The notes: generated by a model from the letters alone, not told the origin. Shown: positions 22,801 through 34,079, counted from the first letter of the stretch. The stretch: 42,736 bases of DNA from Mnemiopsis leidyi (GCA_000226015.1 JH154602.1:63026-105761); one strand, 5' to 3'. Made by a program: numbers and translations.

Positions 22801-25800
22801 TCTGGGTTTCTCGGGCTTTTTTGTATGGTATTGATAAGGCATGCTTCTATGTCTGATTGTCAAGTTTTGAATTAAAATTAGAATTACCTTTCCAAGATGA
22901 AATTCTCTACCAGGTTCCATAGAGGCTATCGAGGAGTCTATAAATCATACTGCTGCGTTTCTGATTTGTGAGGAGAAACTGAACCGAAAAGCACTGAGGG
23001 CTTTGTGTTGGGTTCCTGTCACCTGCTTTACAACTGAATCTGTTAGGGTGAGTGATTCTCACAATGCTTTTTTTTCTCTTTTACTTATACTGGATTGTTA
23101 ACGAAATGACTTGTAAGACTAAACTTACAAAAATGTCGACTTCTCTAGATAGCAGCGAGCTGCTGGGAATGGACAGTCTCAAAGCGACCTGAGTTCGAAA
23201 CTCAGCTCCTGATGGAGAACATCGCAGCCTGGAAATGGACGGTAAGTCTGCTTATCCAGAAGTTAAAAGATTCAGTTTGACTTAAAGTAAATTCACACTT
23301 GAGGTGTCCGGACGGATCCCCCTCACCAACTTCACATTCCCCAGGTCAATCACAGGATAGGTCTGTTCGCGCCCACCATCCCCTGCAAACGACCGGTGGT
23401 AACAGACAACAAGTTGCAGGAACTTTCCTCACTCGCTCCCAACTGTGAACCTCACCGGATTTGGATCCGTTTTTTGACTCAGCGTTTTGAGGTTTGTTTG
23501 TCTGTTTGTATGTATTTATTTGTTTGTTTGTTTGCTTGTCTGTTTGTTTCTTTTTTGTTTGTTTGTTTCTTTCTTTCTTTGTTTCCTAACAACCCTTTTC
23601 CAGGTGATAAAGTACAAGTCAGCCAAGCAGGTGGAACTGTTTACTTCTCTCTTCCACACCACCCTTCCCTTAACCGCCCACAACACCTCTATCCTCTCTA
23701 ACCACATCTCCGCTATCGGCCCTAGATTCGAGTTTCTGCATCTCGGACTGCGTCTTCTCCAAAATGATATCATCAGGTAACACGAATCTTTGTTTTTTGG
23801 ATCTAGTTCTTGGGTTTGATCGTTGGACGTTGGTTCACAAATTTGCATTTTCTACAATTTGGAACGGAATGGGGTCCGGGCCCGGGGAAAACCTTTAAGC
23901 CTCGATTTTTGGGAAGCATAGAGGGTCTATGTTATCATTCTTATTCTGTTTCATAAGAATGCCTCCGTTTGTATTTAATATAAATTCGTAACTTGTACAT
24001 TCTTACGTTTGCGAATACGTGTTTGTTAACTACGTGATAAAATCCCGTTTACGTCCTACGTTCTCGAGATAAATCGTGTCACGTGACATGACTTTCCCTA
24101 CACTGCAGAGGGAAAGCTCCAAAAACACGAGACACTAACGAATGGGTCGTACTAGAGCTACACGACTTGTAAGATGAATGTCAAACTTCCACTCAAATGT
24201 CTGTTGCATGACGCCTTCTCAGACCTCTCTAATTTAATTTTTTATACGTCTAGTGGATCTCGCTACAATCCTTACTTCCTCAGTAATCCAAGCACGTGTT
24301 GTATAGATGGAAGCGAATTTATGTGAAATTTGCTACATTACAATATCATTTGCCAATGATTGGCCGCAATTAACTTCCGAAAATCAGGCGGGATTATTGC
24401 TTTGATGTTTTTTTATCCGATTCTGTGTGTTGAATGTTCGCGCACGCTTTTTGGCGCTTTTATTTGCGTTGATCAGTTTTAAATTGTCAACAAATATTGG
24501 TCGAGTATTAGTATTAGGTCATTAATTTTCCGATAGCTGTTTATCAAACAGTGCTTATCAAGTCTCAAAAATTGAATCACCAGCTATTTTCTCAATCCTC
24601 ACCAAATGCCATATTTTCAGCAACGAGCTGAACCAGAGTATCCTCCGAGAACGGCTGTACACAGCGATCCTGGACTACTTCTGTGTACCCATGCAGTGGC
24701 CGTGTTACACGACTGCTGAGTGTCTCACTGACGTTGACGTTCTCAACAAGTTTTGGGATACCCTCTTTCATGTTAGTGACGCTTTCATCAGTTCCAATTT
24801 TATTTATCAGTTTTTTGTCAGACGTCGGTTATGAATTGTTTTAGCAATCTGTGGTAATTTTTGGATAGTTTTGCCATTTGTGCCATTAGAATCAACAATT
24901 TAGGAATTTGTTATAAGTAAAACTAGATTTCATTGATATGCAAAATCGATATTACCAGAAAATCGAAGAAAGCTTTGTAAAAACTATGGAAAGTCGTTTT
25001 ACAATTCGCCATAGTCGAACGTCCAGTGCTGTCCATTTCCGATCTCATAGAAACCTTACCAATTTTAGACCTCACGCTGAGGTGATCATTTGATCCTGTG
25101 GGTGTCAGTTTAGAAATGCCACAGTTTCGTGGTCTCATTTGATTTTCTTCTCTTTCAAACTTGAAGTCCTCTGATGAGTCAACTGTAAGCTGTAAGTTAG
25201 TTTAGCGCCAAATTAGTGGTTCAAATATCTGGGGAGATAATGAGCTATTGTTGTCAATTGACCCAATACTCATTCAGGATAAAAAGTATCTGAAGAGCAT
25301 TCTTGTTCCTACAACTATATCTCCTGATTCTATTCAAATGACTAATGGTTAGTTAGTGAAGTATTGAGTCTGACTGCACATCTCATTTGCTTTTTTGAAA
25401 AATTTATTTATAACTTCGAATTTGGCCACGTTGTAAATAACCACTTATACAAGAAGGATTTGAATTGATATTGTGTCATATGTTATGATTAATGTTAAAT
25501 AATGTTTACTGACCTAATATTTAAATAATTTCAGGAATGCTCGGACCTAACATGTTTGTTGATGGTACAAACAGTCCATCTGTCCGATCTAGGAGTCTCA
25601 GTGTGGAACGAACAAAGGCAAATAGTGTGGTTATGAAGAAAACCAGCAAAGTAAGCATGCATTTAGTTATCTCTTGAAGTGTCGTAAAACCAAGCTAAGC
25701 GGTGGTAAATTCAGATATCGAAATCGAATATATCATGGAAAGTTGCTTCGTCAGAACTCAGAACTACTGTATAATTATTTTATTTGAGCGAAAATAGCAC

Positions 25801-28800
25801 ATATTCGGAAATCAGATTTTATTTTGGCTTTTTGGGTGCAAACCAACAGATAAAATTATTCACGTTTAATTAGCTAGGGATAGATTTCAGAAGGAATGCT
25901 GCCCATACCCCGCTCCTCCAGTGTCGGTGTAGAACTCATAAAGTTGAGTCTACACAACACCCTGTCTAAATCGGCTAGTTTTGGGTCGCTGCGACGCCCT
26001 CCTGGGGTTGAACCCCTGATTGAGGGGGCCCCAATAGTGCCCCTTTCGGTTAGTCCGTGTCGAAAGTTCTCGTGATCTTTCTCGTCCTTCTTTTGTAACC
26101 CCTATGTACTGTGCACTGTTTGTGATCGGTAATTCTTCGTTCTGTACTGTCAACTGTGTTTGACCTTACAACGAGGTCAGTAATCTTGTCTCTAGGTATG
26201 AATTAGGGAACAACATTTGGAATCTATTTTCTAGCGACAGAACTTTATCTGGTTACCACCCAGACAGCTCCGAACGGTCGGCTGAGTGTGCCGTCAGGGC
26301 CAGGCGAACACAAGCGGAGCATCTCCATTACCAGCTTGCCCAACTTACTGTCCTTGACGTCCGCGAAACAGGTTTACTCGCCCACACGTGCAGCTACTCA
26401 GGGAGAGGGAGAAAATCGCACGTGCATCTGTTCACAGAATGCACGTGCACATGTGCACAGAATCTACGTGCACATGTGCACCGCACAACCTCCCAGGGTA
26501 GCAGCATCGTTTCCTGCCTCCTCGCTTTTGGAGCTGAATTGACTCTGAGCTAAACTTTAAGAGTGCTGGTTGGATATTCACTGGAAAGTGAAACGGAAAA
26601 TGCTGACGTTCGCATATTTTCCTTTTGTCACTGAAACAAAGTTTGAAGTTCCGTTTCCAGCGGTACCAAGCCTGTTTTCATACTTACAGCATCAATTCAG
26701 AGATAAAATCTGGATGTCTTTGTTGCTTTAGAATTCTCGAATCTTTTCTTTTTTCCTTATAACAATTGCCATTCGATAATTACAAACGATATGTTTGGAT
26801 AATGCCTGTTGGGTACTTTAACATAATCAACTGCTGCCAACAACTAGTAAGCCTGGTGGGGTATTGCGGTAACACTTAAATTATACAGTATACACCAGAC
26901 TTAATACCACGACTTAGTTCTTTCTATTTGTGGTCACTTGTAGAAAGAGGAAAAGTAGAAGTAGAAGCTACAATCAAAAACAAAAACTCACCCGTCCTGG
27001 TATGATTCAAGACTTTGGATACTATGTAAATTGGATTCTTGGGCATTAAATTGCGTATTTGTGTTTTAAAATTATTTAGTGAAAAAATTCTTCTGCTATC
27101 ACATGCCTAGGGTACGTTAGGAACAATAAACAAAGCCACAAAATTCTTAAACTTGCCGTTTAGTCCAGTTTCCGGGAGCACAGTGAGAACGCCTCCACCC
27201 GATCTTCCCTCGTTGTCCCAGGACGACAACCTTCCCTGCACAGCCGTGCTGTGGTGAGATTTGTAATCTGTGCACGTGCACAAGCTACACGTTGCGCACT
27301 TTAAGATCTATAGACTCTGTTTGCGCACTGTGGTTTGTGTACCGTGGTGAGGTGAGACTGTTCACTGTATACACTGTAACGATTGCAGTGCGCATTCTTG
27401 TGTGTGTGTGTGTAGTTGTGCCCATCCTAGAACATGACACATGCTCATACCTAACAAAACTGTGGGTTTGTGCATAATGCACAAATTATGCGCATTGCAA
27501 GATACGCTGTTGTATGAGCATGATATTGAGCTCGTGTTATAGTGATGGTCATGTCGCCACACGACAATGTTACTTTGTTATGGCTTGTACCGTGTGTGAA
27601 TGTGATTCGTGGTAAAACTTTGTATAATTTTACTGTTGAAAATGAACTTAGAAATAGGACGTGCTTCATTACTGGCACCTTCGTCTCTGATCTCTCTGTT
27701 GTGACTATCTCTCTGTTTAAATGAGTGTTCTTGTTTTTCTGCAATTTGTTAACAATCAACTTACCCTTTAAGCATACTTTGCAGTTTGTTTCTCTCTCTA
27801 TAATAGTATTAACGCTGACATTTCCCCCTGTGCTCCACGAATAACCTCTTTTTAAGTAAAAAGAACAATAGCATTGAGTATTTATACCATAGTTGACACT
27901 TTATCTCTAAATTTTGAAATCTGAAAAGCAAGTTTAAATCTCCCGGTTCAGTTGCATCCCTGCACGCAACGCTGGCTACCTGTCCTGCAAACAGAAAAGC
28001 TAGCTATATAGCAACCAGACCCCTGCTCACACCACCTTTGTTCAGATTGGGGACTACAAGAGCAAATATCACCTGAAGAAGAGGAACCTCATCCTGTTCC
28101 TGATTCACCATGAGATAGAGAGACTGTTCACGTGGGCTCAGCCTCTTTCGGACTATGCTCCTAACGGTTCGTGACATGTCTTTGCTCAACATGATTGCTT
28201 TTAATTTTACTTTGCTTAAGGAGCAAATTATAACAAATCATGATGGCTTTATTTAACTGTTCAATTGCATATCTATTTCATTGGAAATGACTGTTGATCA
28301 TTTCAAGACGAGAAGAAGACAAACTTTGTCAACAAAAACTTCTCGGAGAAATCCTGGACTGATTACATGCATCTAGCTTGGACATGCCACCCCAAAGTAG
28401 CCCTCTCTCTTGCTCTAAGAGTCAGAAGTTCTGGTAAGTTTGGATTGAGAAGTTGTAGGACAGTTTAGTGAAGTATCGAACCATAAAAGGAATGTTACTA
28501 ACAACAAAAGTTAACATTTACCACCTCCCGACGGCCAGTTAAAGCCAGACTTTCATCCCTCAGAGGCAGTTAGCAGATCTATCCGACTGTTTGTGAAAAG
28601 TGCTCCAGCTAACTTCTACGACTGTGTGGACGCTCTACCCTTCCTAGCAACCCCCCAGAATGTAAAACACGATCTCTCTCAGCTGGTTCACATGCTAGCC
28701 TGGACTCCGGCTTCTCCGCTGGAGGCTCTCACCTACTTCTCTAAGGAATATGTTGAGGTATTGGGGTCTCCGATATGCTTTTGTTGATATTATCCAATAT

Positions 28801-31372
28801 CCGTATTTTTCAAATAATCCCTGAAAAATTAATGATAGCTTTAATAAATAAACGTTAAGTTATGCCCCAAATAACGCCATATTTTTCAATACATCAGAAC
28901 GCCATTACGGGCATGTATGCTCTACAAAGTATACAGAGCTACCCCTGTGAGACTCTTCTGTTCCTCGTCCCCCAAATTGTACAAGCAATACGACACGACG
29001 CTTTCGGATACGTTCGGCAGATCATTTACTGGATCGCTACCTTGTCGCCCATTGTAACCCACCAGATTATCTGGAATATGAAGACCAACATGTATCTGGA
29101 CGAGGAAGCTCAGCAGATCGTTAGTGAAACCTTGTCAGAATTTGTTGTGATAAAAATGTTTGAATAATTTATTTTGAATCTTAAACGAACTTAAGTTTAA
29201 TTGTGCATTTTACTCAACTGGCCGGCCAAGCTATCAACTGAGATTAACCATTACAAAAATATATTGATTTTAAATGCAAATAAGATTTCACGATGTTGAT
29301 TTGCAGGACCCTTCCATCGGGGACACGTTGAACGAGTACATCAACGACATAAAAAGTACTATGAGTGGCAGCTTCCTCGAGTTCTACAGTAGAGAATTTG
29401 ATTTCTTCGATTCTGTCACCGAAGTTTCCTCCATCATCAAACCTTTCCCTAAGGTAAGCACTATCCTAGATTTTTATTCACATTCTCTAGAGTTTAGATA
29501 CTTGGTCATTACTTTTCCATTCTATGCCTGCATAAACTAATCTAATTCAAATACAATGAATATTGATAACAAATACTCTTGCCTGCTTATCCGGGATAAA
29601 ATTCTAGGGACCAGAGCGGAACGCAGAGTGTTTAAGAGCTCTAGCTGAGATCAAACCTAACAGATTCGGAACTTATCTACCGAGCAACCCTGACTCTGTC
29701 ATCATCGGTATTGACTACACTTCCGGTAAACCAATGCAGAGTGCTGCTAAAGCTCCCTTCTTGGCCACCTTTATCGTCAAGGATTGTGAGGTGAGCAGTT
29801 CACCTTGGAACTTCATCCACCATTTATTGACCAATTTCGCCTCATATATTAGGTAATTATGTAATTTAAAATCAAAGTTTAATGTGAAAAGTATTCGTCC
29901 GTTCTGTATTTTACCTTGAAATGTGTTCAGGTCACGGAGATGCAGAGGTTTGACTCGACAAAAGCAAACCTACAAGTGGGAGTATCCAGGAAGTCCTGTA
30001 TCTTTAAGGAGGGGGATGATCTTAGGCAGGACATCCTAGCTTTGCAGATAATTGAGTTCTTCCTCAAGGTCAGAGCGCGATACCTCATTCCAATGTCCAA
30101 CAATATTCGTTAATTATAGCCTCCTGTCTAGGTTTATTGCATTATGTGAAGCATTGAATTTAGGCGCTATCTGGTTTAAACCTAACCAACTTTCCTGTTG
30201 TCAGGCGTTCTAATCAGTAGGGCTGGACGTGTACCTCAAACCTAACCAACTTTTCTCTTACCAGGCGTTCCAATCAGTAGGGCTGGACGTGTACCTCAAA
30301 CCCTACCGAGTTGTAGCTACTGCTCCCGGATCAGGGGTTATTGAAGTTGTTCCCAATTCTAAAACTAGGGACGAACTTGGAAAGAAAACTGACGAGACGC
30401 TCTATCATCATTTTATCAAGGTAGCGTAGAGCTTGAATTCTAATGATACAATTTCATCGTTATGATTTTTAATTGAAGTCTAAATGAATAAAGCATTCAA
30501 TAAAGTACTTGTTTTACCAATGTATAACCATCATCTTCCTTTTCAGACGTACGGAGATGAGAACTCTCCAGGATTCCAGAACGCCCGTGAGAACTTCATT
30601 AAAAGCATGGCGGGGTACAGCATTGTAACCTGGCTTCTCCAAATAAAAGATAGACACAACGGCAACATCATGATCAGCAACACCGGCCACATCATTCACA
30701 TCGACTTCGGCTTCTTGTTCGAGAGCTCCCCGGGAGGGAACATGGGATTCGAACCGGATATAAAGCTTACCGAGGAGATGATTCAGATCATGGGTAAGAG
30801 AGTCTTGATTCCTATTGAATGTTGATATTGTGAGTGTTCATTAAATTCTTGCCATTGCGATAAAATAGATATTTTGTGTTAAGGTGACAAATTGTCAAGT
30901 TGATATTACAACCGCAGGCGGTTCTGAGTCGGCACCTTTTAAGCGGTTCTCTGAGCTGGTAGTTCGCGGTTTCCTGGCGGTAAGACCGTACTGTGAAGCT
31001 ATCTGCACGCTTGTCTCCCTCATGATGGGAACAAACTTGCCTTGCTTCCGGGACGATGCTCTTAAGAAGATGAGATACAGGTAATAAATTATATCAACCA
31101 ATTTAAAAGAGTTCATATCACAAGGTTAAATGTTAACATGTCCCCAATGTTAACATGTCCTCAAATATTAACATGTCCCTTTATGTTACAATATTAAATT
31201 GTCCCCTGATTTTAATATGTCCCCCAATTCCTTCATTTTTAGGTTCCAACCCCACATCTCTGATCGCGATGCTGCTACTCACGCAAAGAGCATGATCCAG
31301 AAAAACCTGCTAAATAAACGAACTGTTATCTACGACAAGATACAGTATTACCAGAATGATATAACTCATTGA
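11403..31372 (+). CDS. PI4KA: Phosphatidylinositol 4-kinase alpha (PI4KA), 42 exons
   Basis: Phosphorylates phosphatidylinositol to PI4P at the plasma membrane, in a complex with TTC7, FAM126 and EFR3 in known animals. I assembled 42 coding exons by hand, with GT-AG borders and consistent phases throughout, giving about 2,020 aa (human about 2,100). Order: N-terminal alpha-solenoid (exons 1-20), dimerisation/middle region (21-27), Ser-rich variable loop (28-31), PIK helical domain (32-36), catalytic domain (37-42). Exon coordinates are in the six block entries that follow. The full gene ends QYYQNDITH; the vertebrate protein ends QYYQNDIPY. Catalytic DRHN and DFG motifs are present, so it should be active. 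Intron 8 hosts two other genes. Start ATG chosen as the first in the exon, 9 nt after an acceptor-like ttacacag. Least certain: exon 3 donor, exon 31 acceptor. Confidence 0.95.
12499..12624 (+). repeat. 18-bp minisatellite with E-boxes, PI4KA intron 4
   Basis: Seven units of acaactttagcacgtgat. The first six each contain the palindrome CACGTG; the seventh has CACCTG. The array begins 2 nt after the exon 4 donor and is a multiple of 3, so intron retention would read TTLARD repeats until a stop at 12673. Confidence 0.95.
13948..14646 (+). CDS. Small single-helix membrane protein nested in PI4KA intron 8 (NDUFA3-like?)
   Basis: Two exons, 13948-14032 and 14522-14646, join in phase (gttg|gtaagt ... 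cccag|gcttc) to 69 aa. One hydrophobic helix (residues about 12-33: [20 protein letters not shown]) is followed by a short polar tail with [16 protein letters not shown] and ends SRPKKIA. The size, one helix and GFTVIL...NYDFPVIR order recall complex I subunit NDUFA3 (GLAVIL...YNYPVPVR), but similarity is slight and I am not sure. An alternative start is the ATG at 13972 (MWQWLNL). It shares the PI4KA strand, and no PI4KA phase allows either exon to belong to PI4KA. Confidence 0.5.
14712..16339 (-). CDS. Rhodopsin-class GPCR nested antisense in PI4KA intron 8
   Basis: Three exons on the minus strand: 16339-16162, 15840-15527 and 15419-14712 (phases 1 and 0), 399 aa. Seven helices are clear: TM1 [21 protein letters not shown]2 [18 protein letters not shown] with the conserved Asp; TM3 with FCCVWG Cys and LSTLRTF in place of DRY (Arg kept); TM4 [21 protein letters not shown]2 Cys in GYCWNH; TM5 [16 protein letters not shown]6 [13 protein letters not shown] (Pro kept); TM7 with NPFVY. 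The N-terminus is very short and the cytoplasmic tail of about 120 residues is Arg/Ser rich. The TM3 style ([12 protein letters not shown]) resembles uncharacterised cnidarian receptor expansions. The ligand is unknown. The gene would be transcribed against PI4KA. Confidence 0.9.
15998..16157 (+). repeat. 11-bp tandem repeat in GPCR intron 1
   Basis: About 14 units of ataaacttgct and variants (acaaacttgct, ataaactcgtt). It runs up to the exon 1 splice donor of the GPCR on the minus strand. Confidence 0.95.
16909..18112 (+). other. PI4KA: PI4KA exons 9-12
   Basis: Exons: 16909-17053, 17259-17380, 17535-17720, 17978-18112. Exon 9 continues exon 8 in phase 0 across the 3,055-bp intron. [31 protein letters not shown] and [15 protein letters not shown] match QLRDIAIDNI, DHTIRALGHIAVAL and PLDVLIIDQLGCLVI of human PI4KA. 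Exon 12 (Ser/Thr/Asn rich) has no clear vertebrate match but is open and in phase. Confidence 0.88.
18113..19798. other. PI4KA intron 12, no gene seen
   Basis: 1,686 bp. Short open frames on both strands have no family features. No repeat or RNA gene was recognised. Confidence 0.5.
19799..22220 (+). other. PI4KA: PI4KA exons 13-20
   Basis: Exons: 19799-20003, 20176-20304, 20463-20676, 20889-20994, 21221-21319, 21492-21674, 21884-22023, 22123-22220. Diagnostic matches: [12 protein letters not shown] (human DHGYRHCSLAVI), [14 protein letters not shown] (AGNLGVLIPVIAVL), [52 protein letters not shown] and [11 protein letters not shown]. This stretch is the best-conserved part of the solenoid and fixes the gene identity. 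Confidence 0.95.
23492..23592 (+). repeat. (TTTG)n-type microsatellite, PI4KA intron 25
   Basis: About 100 bp of tttg units with ctgt, tatt and ttct variants, filling most of the 112-bp intron up to the exon 26 acceptor. Confidence 0.93.
23777..24620. other. PI4KA intron 26, no gene seen
   Basis: 844 bp. It contains a GC-rich patch (gtccgggcccgggg, 23874-23889) and gtcacgtgacatgac near 24077. No coding frame or repeat recognised. Confidence 0.5.
25891..26048 (+). other. Possible alternative PI4KA exon 29b
   Basis: After a good acceptor (gatttcag|aagg) one frame stays open: [18 protein letters not shown], then [18 protein letters not shown] donor tcg|gttagt at 26048 gives phase 1 in and phase 0 out, the same as exon 29, so it could replace exon 29. 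Both begin GML. If placed after exon 29 it would hit a stop. Speculative; needs transcripts. Confidence 0.3.
26385..26482. repeat. Clustered CACGTG/GCACATGTGC palindromes, PI4KA intron 30
   Basis: Just after the exon 30 donor there are three CACGTG sites (26385, 26419, 26442) and two overlapping tgcacatgtgca palindromes in an imperfect 25-bp tandem duplication. A related gtgcacgtgcac lies near 27270. Confidence 0.75.
27254..28045. other. PI4KA intron 31, no gene seen
   Basis: About 790 bp with a short (tg)n run near 27400 and repeated gcgca/tgcgc motifs. No gene recognised. Confidence 0.5.
30180..30299 (+). repeat. 60-bp tandem duplication over the exon 39 acceptor
   Basis: Two adjacent 60-bp copies (30180-30239, 30240-30299) span the end of intron 38 and the first 35 bases of exon 39. 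They differ at about five sites. The upstream copy has TAA where the real exon has CAA (Gln), so use of its acceptor would stop translation at the third codon. Confidence 0.93.
31129..31230 (+). repeat. ttaacatgtcc repeats in PI4KA intron 41
   Basis: About five degenerate units of 19-22 bp around atgttaacatgtcccc, filling most of the 162-bp intron. Confidence 0.85.
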
Positions 31373-32242
31373 GAATCTGTCAAGCATGCGGAGTTTCATT
31401 TATATTGGATTCGTTTCTTAACTGGACTGGGCATTAGTAATTCTGAGTGGATCAAGTTGATGTCCTTATAGTCGAGCCAGTTAAAATTGTTTATTTGATC
31501 TATTTTTAGGGGATAAATTAAAAGCTTTGTTTTGCTTGTTCCTGTTAGCTCATCATTATTCTTTTTGCAATTATTATAGATTGATTCATTAGTGATATTG
31601 AAAATTGTAAATGTGGTTTGTTTATTTTGATTAAGTACTGCGTTCATTTTTGTCGGCAAGTTTGATGCTGCATGCTTTTGATTTTGTTCCTGTATTGATA
31701 TAATTGTCCCGTTAATTTTGAGTGATTGTAAGTATACATAATACATCTATATTAAGGACTTTAATATTAAGATTAAAGTTTGATTCCAAATTGTACGATT
31801 GAACGATAATTGAAACGAAGAATTATTTATTTCGTTATTCTACGTTGTTATCCTCTCATAAACACATAGAGCATTAGCATACTTCTGGCTATTATCTAAA
31901 AACTGTGAACTATTTTCTAAAAAGACTTAATTTGTATGCTTATAATTTTGGTTTTAACTAATTTACATGATGCTAATGAACTTATATTAAGCAGGATGTG
32001 ACTTGAAGAACGGCACTTCTCCTAAGGCAAAACACATCTCACTGCTTCACGATAATACGGATAATTTGAAAAGGTACAGTTGTTTGGTCAAATTGTTTGG
32101 TCAAATCACAAATTCCATCTTGCAAAATACACTTTTAGGTTCTATTTGATTAACATTTCTATTTGATTGACACAGCTATTGTTGCAGTGCGAGGGTTCCC
32201 GATTGAGAGCTGAGAGAGGTAAAGCGTGCCCGGCCAAGCAGC
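31373..32242. other. PI4KA 3' flank and UBAC1 5' flank
   Basis: AT-rich, no gene recognised; the minus-strand frame at 31396-31746 is compositionally simple. A strong acceptor (tattgttgcag, AG at 32186-32187) lies 55 nt before the UBAC1 ATG. Confidence 0.5.
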
Positions 32243-34079
32243 ATGGTCCAAGTGACAGTGAGCAGTCTGGACGGCTGCCAAGTCAAGCAGGAGCTTGACA
32301 GTACCGAGCTCGTCTCGGCCCTTCACCAGCTCGTCCTTCACAAGCTGGATACTCCGCAAACAATCGATACTACTCGTCTCATACATATATCAGGTATTGG
32401 GATGGAATTTAGAACTTAATCAATGCCTCATTTTGTATGATAAGACGAATCTATTGGTGGAATAATTGTGACTTACCAAAAGTATAAATTTCAGGTCGAT
32501 CTCTTGACGGAGAAAAGACGCTGCAAGAGGAGCTAATAAAGGAGCGAGACGAACTGATATTGATAAGGAGACGACTAAAAGAACCTAGCGACAATACTGA
32601 AAAAGATGCGCCCGTCCCTGAGGTTAGCATATATGCTCTCCATATTTGTTTTGATCATGAAACTCAATAATTTCACCAATGGTCAATGGCCAAAAAATTT
32701 GACCATGACCACTGACACACAGGAATTTACCAATGGAGATTTATGGTCATATTTCATTGTCTCAGTTTGCTGTTTAGGTACCGGACAATGTGATAGAGGA
32801 GGTTATCAAGTCGCTTCCCGACAAGGACAACGCGGGAAAGTCGGGTGTTACAGAGAAACTTCCGGAGTCAAACAACATAGCCCACGTCTTGCTTACCAGG
32901 ATCATTGTTACTCTGGTAGACTGTGCTGAAATGTTGCAATTCGATAGGTGAGTAGTTCTGCTGCTGTCAGTCAGAAATTTTACTTTTACTGGTAATTTAA
33001 ACTGTAAACATTACCAAAGACCTTTACTTGAATCTTTTACTGTAAACTTTTGATTTAAACTTTTACTTTAAACTTTTACTATAAACTTTCACTAAAGACT
33101 TGACCTTAAACTCAAATATAGAAGCAAATTGAGTGATTAAAATTCAACTACAAAATATATCGAGTTATCCAACAACTTCTCAGACTCCAGGAGGACACGA
33201 ACGAGATCATGTTTAACGAGGACGATGTGCGACAGATTGTAGACCTGGGCTTTACTGACGAGCAGGCTAAAGCAGCGCTGGTCGCTAACAACTACAACCT
33301 CAACTCAGCTATCGAGTGGATTCTGGCGGGACACCACAATAGCTCTAGCGGTCCTGGTGGGAGTAACAATAATCGTCCCAGACGTAGACGAGGTGATTAA
33401 ACCTGCACATTTCGGTTCACAACGGCACGCCACTTCTAACACAGACACACTTATTCACCCCGCCCTGACAGCCCTCCCCCACCCCCACTTAAAATAACGC
33501 TCGTATTCTTCTTAGGGGTTTTTAAAGCTGACCAAGAAGCTGTAAAGAATCTAGTCGAGATGGGATTCCCTGAAGGTGAAGTTGTTGCAGCTCTAGAAGT
33601 TACCAGGAACAACCAGCAAGAAGCTTGCAGCTATCTTCTCGGTGAGAAATTACTTGCTTATGTGAAATATTTACATTGTGACATTAGACCCCCATTAGAC
33701 CATGGAAAAGACTTAATATAATGCTTACTGGTTAGGGGACAGTGCAGTTAGCATCCTGTTGGGTTTAACAATTCTGCGATCTTCGAACGTCAGTCCAAAA
33801 AGACTAACTTCACCGAGCCCGCTTCTCTCAGGAGACAGACAGGAGCCAGCCGGTTCTAATGACATGTACACGCCCCTGCCCAGAGACCACCCCCTGTACA
33901 AGCTAGTCATGGAGCGGAGTGAGATTCAGAAGGCACTCCTTACACCCAAGTTTCTCGACGCTATGCGGGATTTGGAGGACAAGAAAGCCACGATCGTGGA
34001 CTTTAGCGACGATCCTGACATCGGACCTATACTCTTTCAGCTGAGTAAGGCGATCCAGAAGTTTTCTTCGCAATCCTGA
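32243..34079 (+). CDS. UBAC1: Ubiquitin-associated domain-containing protein 1 (UBAC1/KPC2)
   Basis: Non-catalytic subunit of the KPC (RNF123-UBAC1) ubiquitin ligase in vertebrates; it binds ubiquitinated cargo and proteasomes. Six exons in phase: 32243-32393, 32495-32622, 32778-32947, 33184-33392, 33516-33641, 33832-34079; 343 aa against 405 in human. Residues about 1-75 form the ubiquitin-like region (LVLHKLDTPQTIDTTRLIHISG, then KTLQEELI). A helical middle follows (exon 3). UBA1 is in exon 4 (VRQIVDLGFTDEQAKAALV, AIEWILAG), with a basic linker RPRRRRG. UBA2 is in exon 5 (VKNLVEMGFPEGEVVAAL, SYLLGDR). The C-terminal STI1-like helix pair is in exon 6 (PLYKLVMERSEIQKALL, FSDDPDIGPILFQLSKAI). 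LLGDR across the last splice matches the human LLGDRKPS. Domain order and C-terminus make the call firm. Confidence 0.93.
33001..33118 (+). repeat. aaacttttact repeats in UBAC1 intron 3
   Basis: Degenerate units around ttttactttaaac (about 12-14 bp) fill the middle of the intron. Confidence 0.75.

Larger units (their letters stand above)
22427..25650 (+). other. PI4KA: PI4KA exons 21-29
   Basis: Exons: 22427-22530, 22651-22774, 22914-23047, 23149-23241, 23345-23491, 23604-23776, 24621-24771, 25278-25347, 25535-25650. Matches include ASCWEWTVS (human LACWEWLLA), [14 protein letters not shown] (PHYIWIDFLVQRFE), [11 protein letters not shown] (SDQVEIFSSLL), [19 protein letters not shown] and [17 protein letters not shown]. 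Exons 28-29 enter the Ser-rich loop that varies between species. Confidence 0.93.
26264..29453 (+). other. PI4KA: PI4KA exons 30-36 (variable loop and PIK helical domain)
   Basis: Exons: 26264-26371, 27179-27253, 28046-28166, 28308-28433, 28564-28757, 28898-29119, 29307-29453. Exon 31 uses a weak acceptor (gggag|cac) because the stronger tccag ten bases earlier puts a stop in frame. Exon 32 has [20 protein letters not shown]; exon 33 [13 protein letters not shown]; exon 34 [20 protein letters not shown]; exon 35 [19 protein letters not shown] and [14 protein letters not shown]; exon 36 [12 protein letters not shown] and IIKPFPK. The last four are the helical domain hallmarks of PI4KA. Confidence 0.92.
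29608..31372 (+). other. PI4KA: PI4KA exons 37-42 (kinase catalytic domain)
   Basis: Exons: 29608-29790, 29931-30068, 30265-30420, 30547-30793, 30918-31080, 31243-31372. Exon 37 holds [17 protein letters not shown] and [12 protein letters not shown]; exon 38 [18 protein letters not shown] with the ATP-binding Lys; exon 39 [18 protein letters not shown]; exon 40 the catalytic loop [10 protein letters not shown] and [18 protein letters not shown] with DFG; exon 41 [18 protein letters not shown]. These are all the conserved elements of type III PI 4-kinase alpha, with no substitution at the DRHN or DFG residues. Confidence 0.97.

Noticed and set aside
24923..25138. 71-codon minus-strand frame in PI4KA intron 27
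   Set aside because: Composition and context look random; no recognisable domain.
25940..26010. tRNA-like B box (gttcaaccc) on the minus strand
   Set aside because: No convincing A box or cloverleaf could be drawn.
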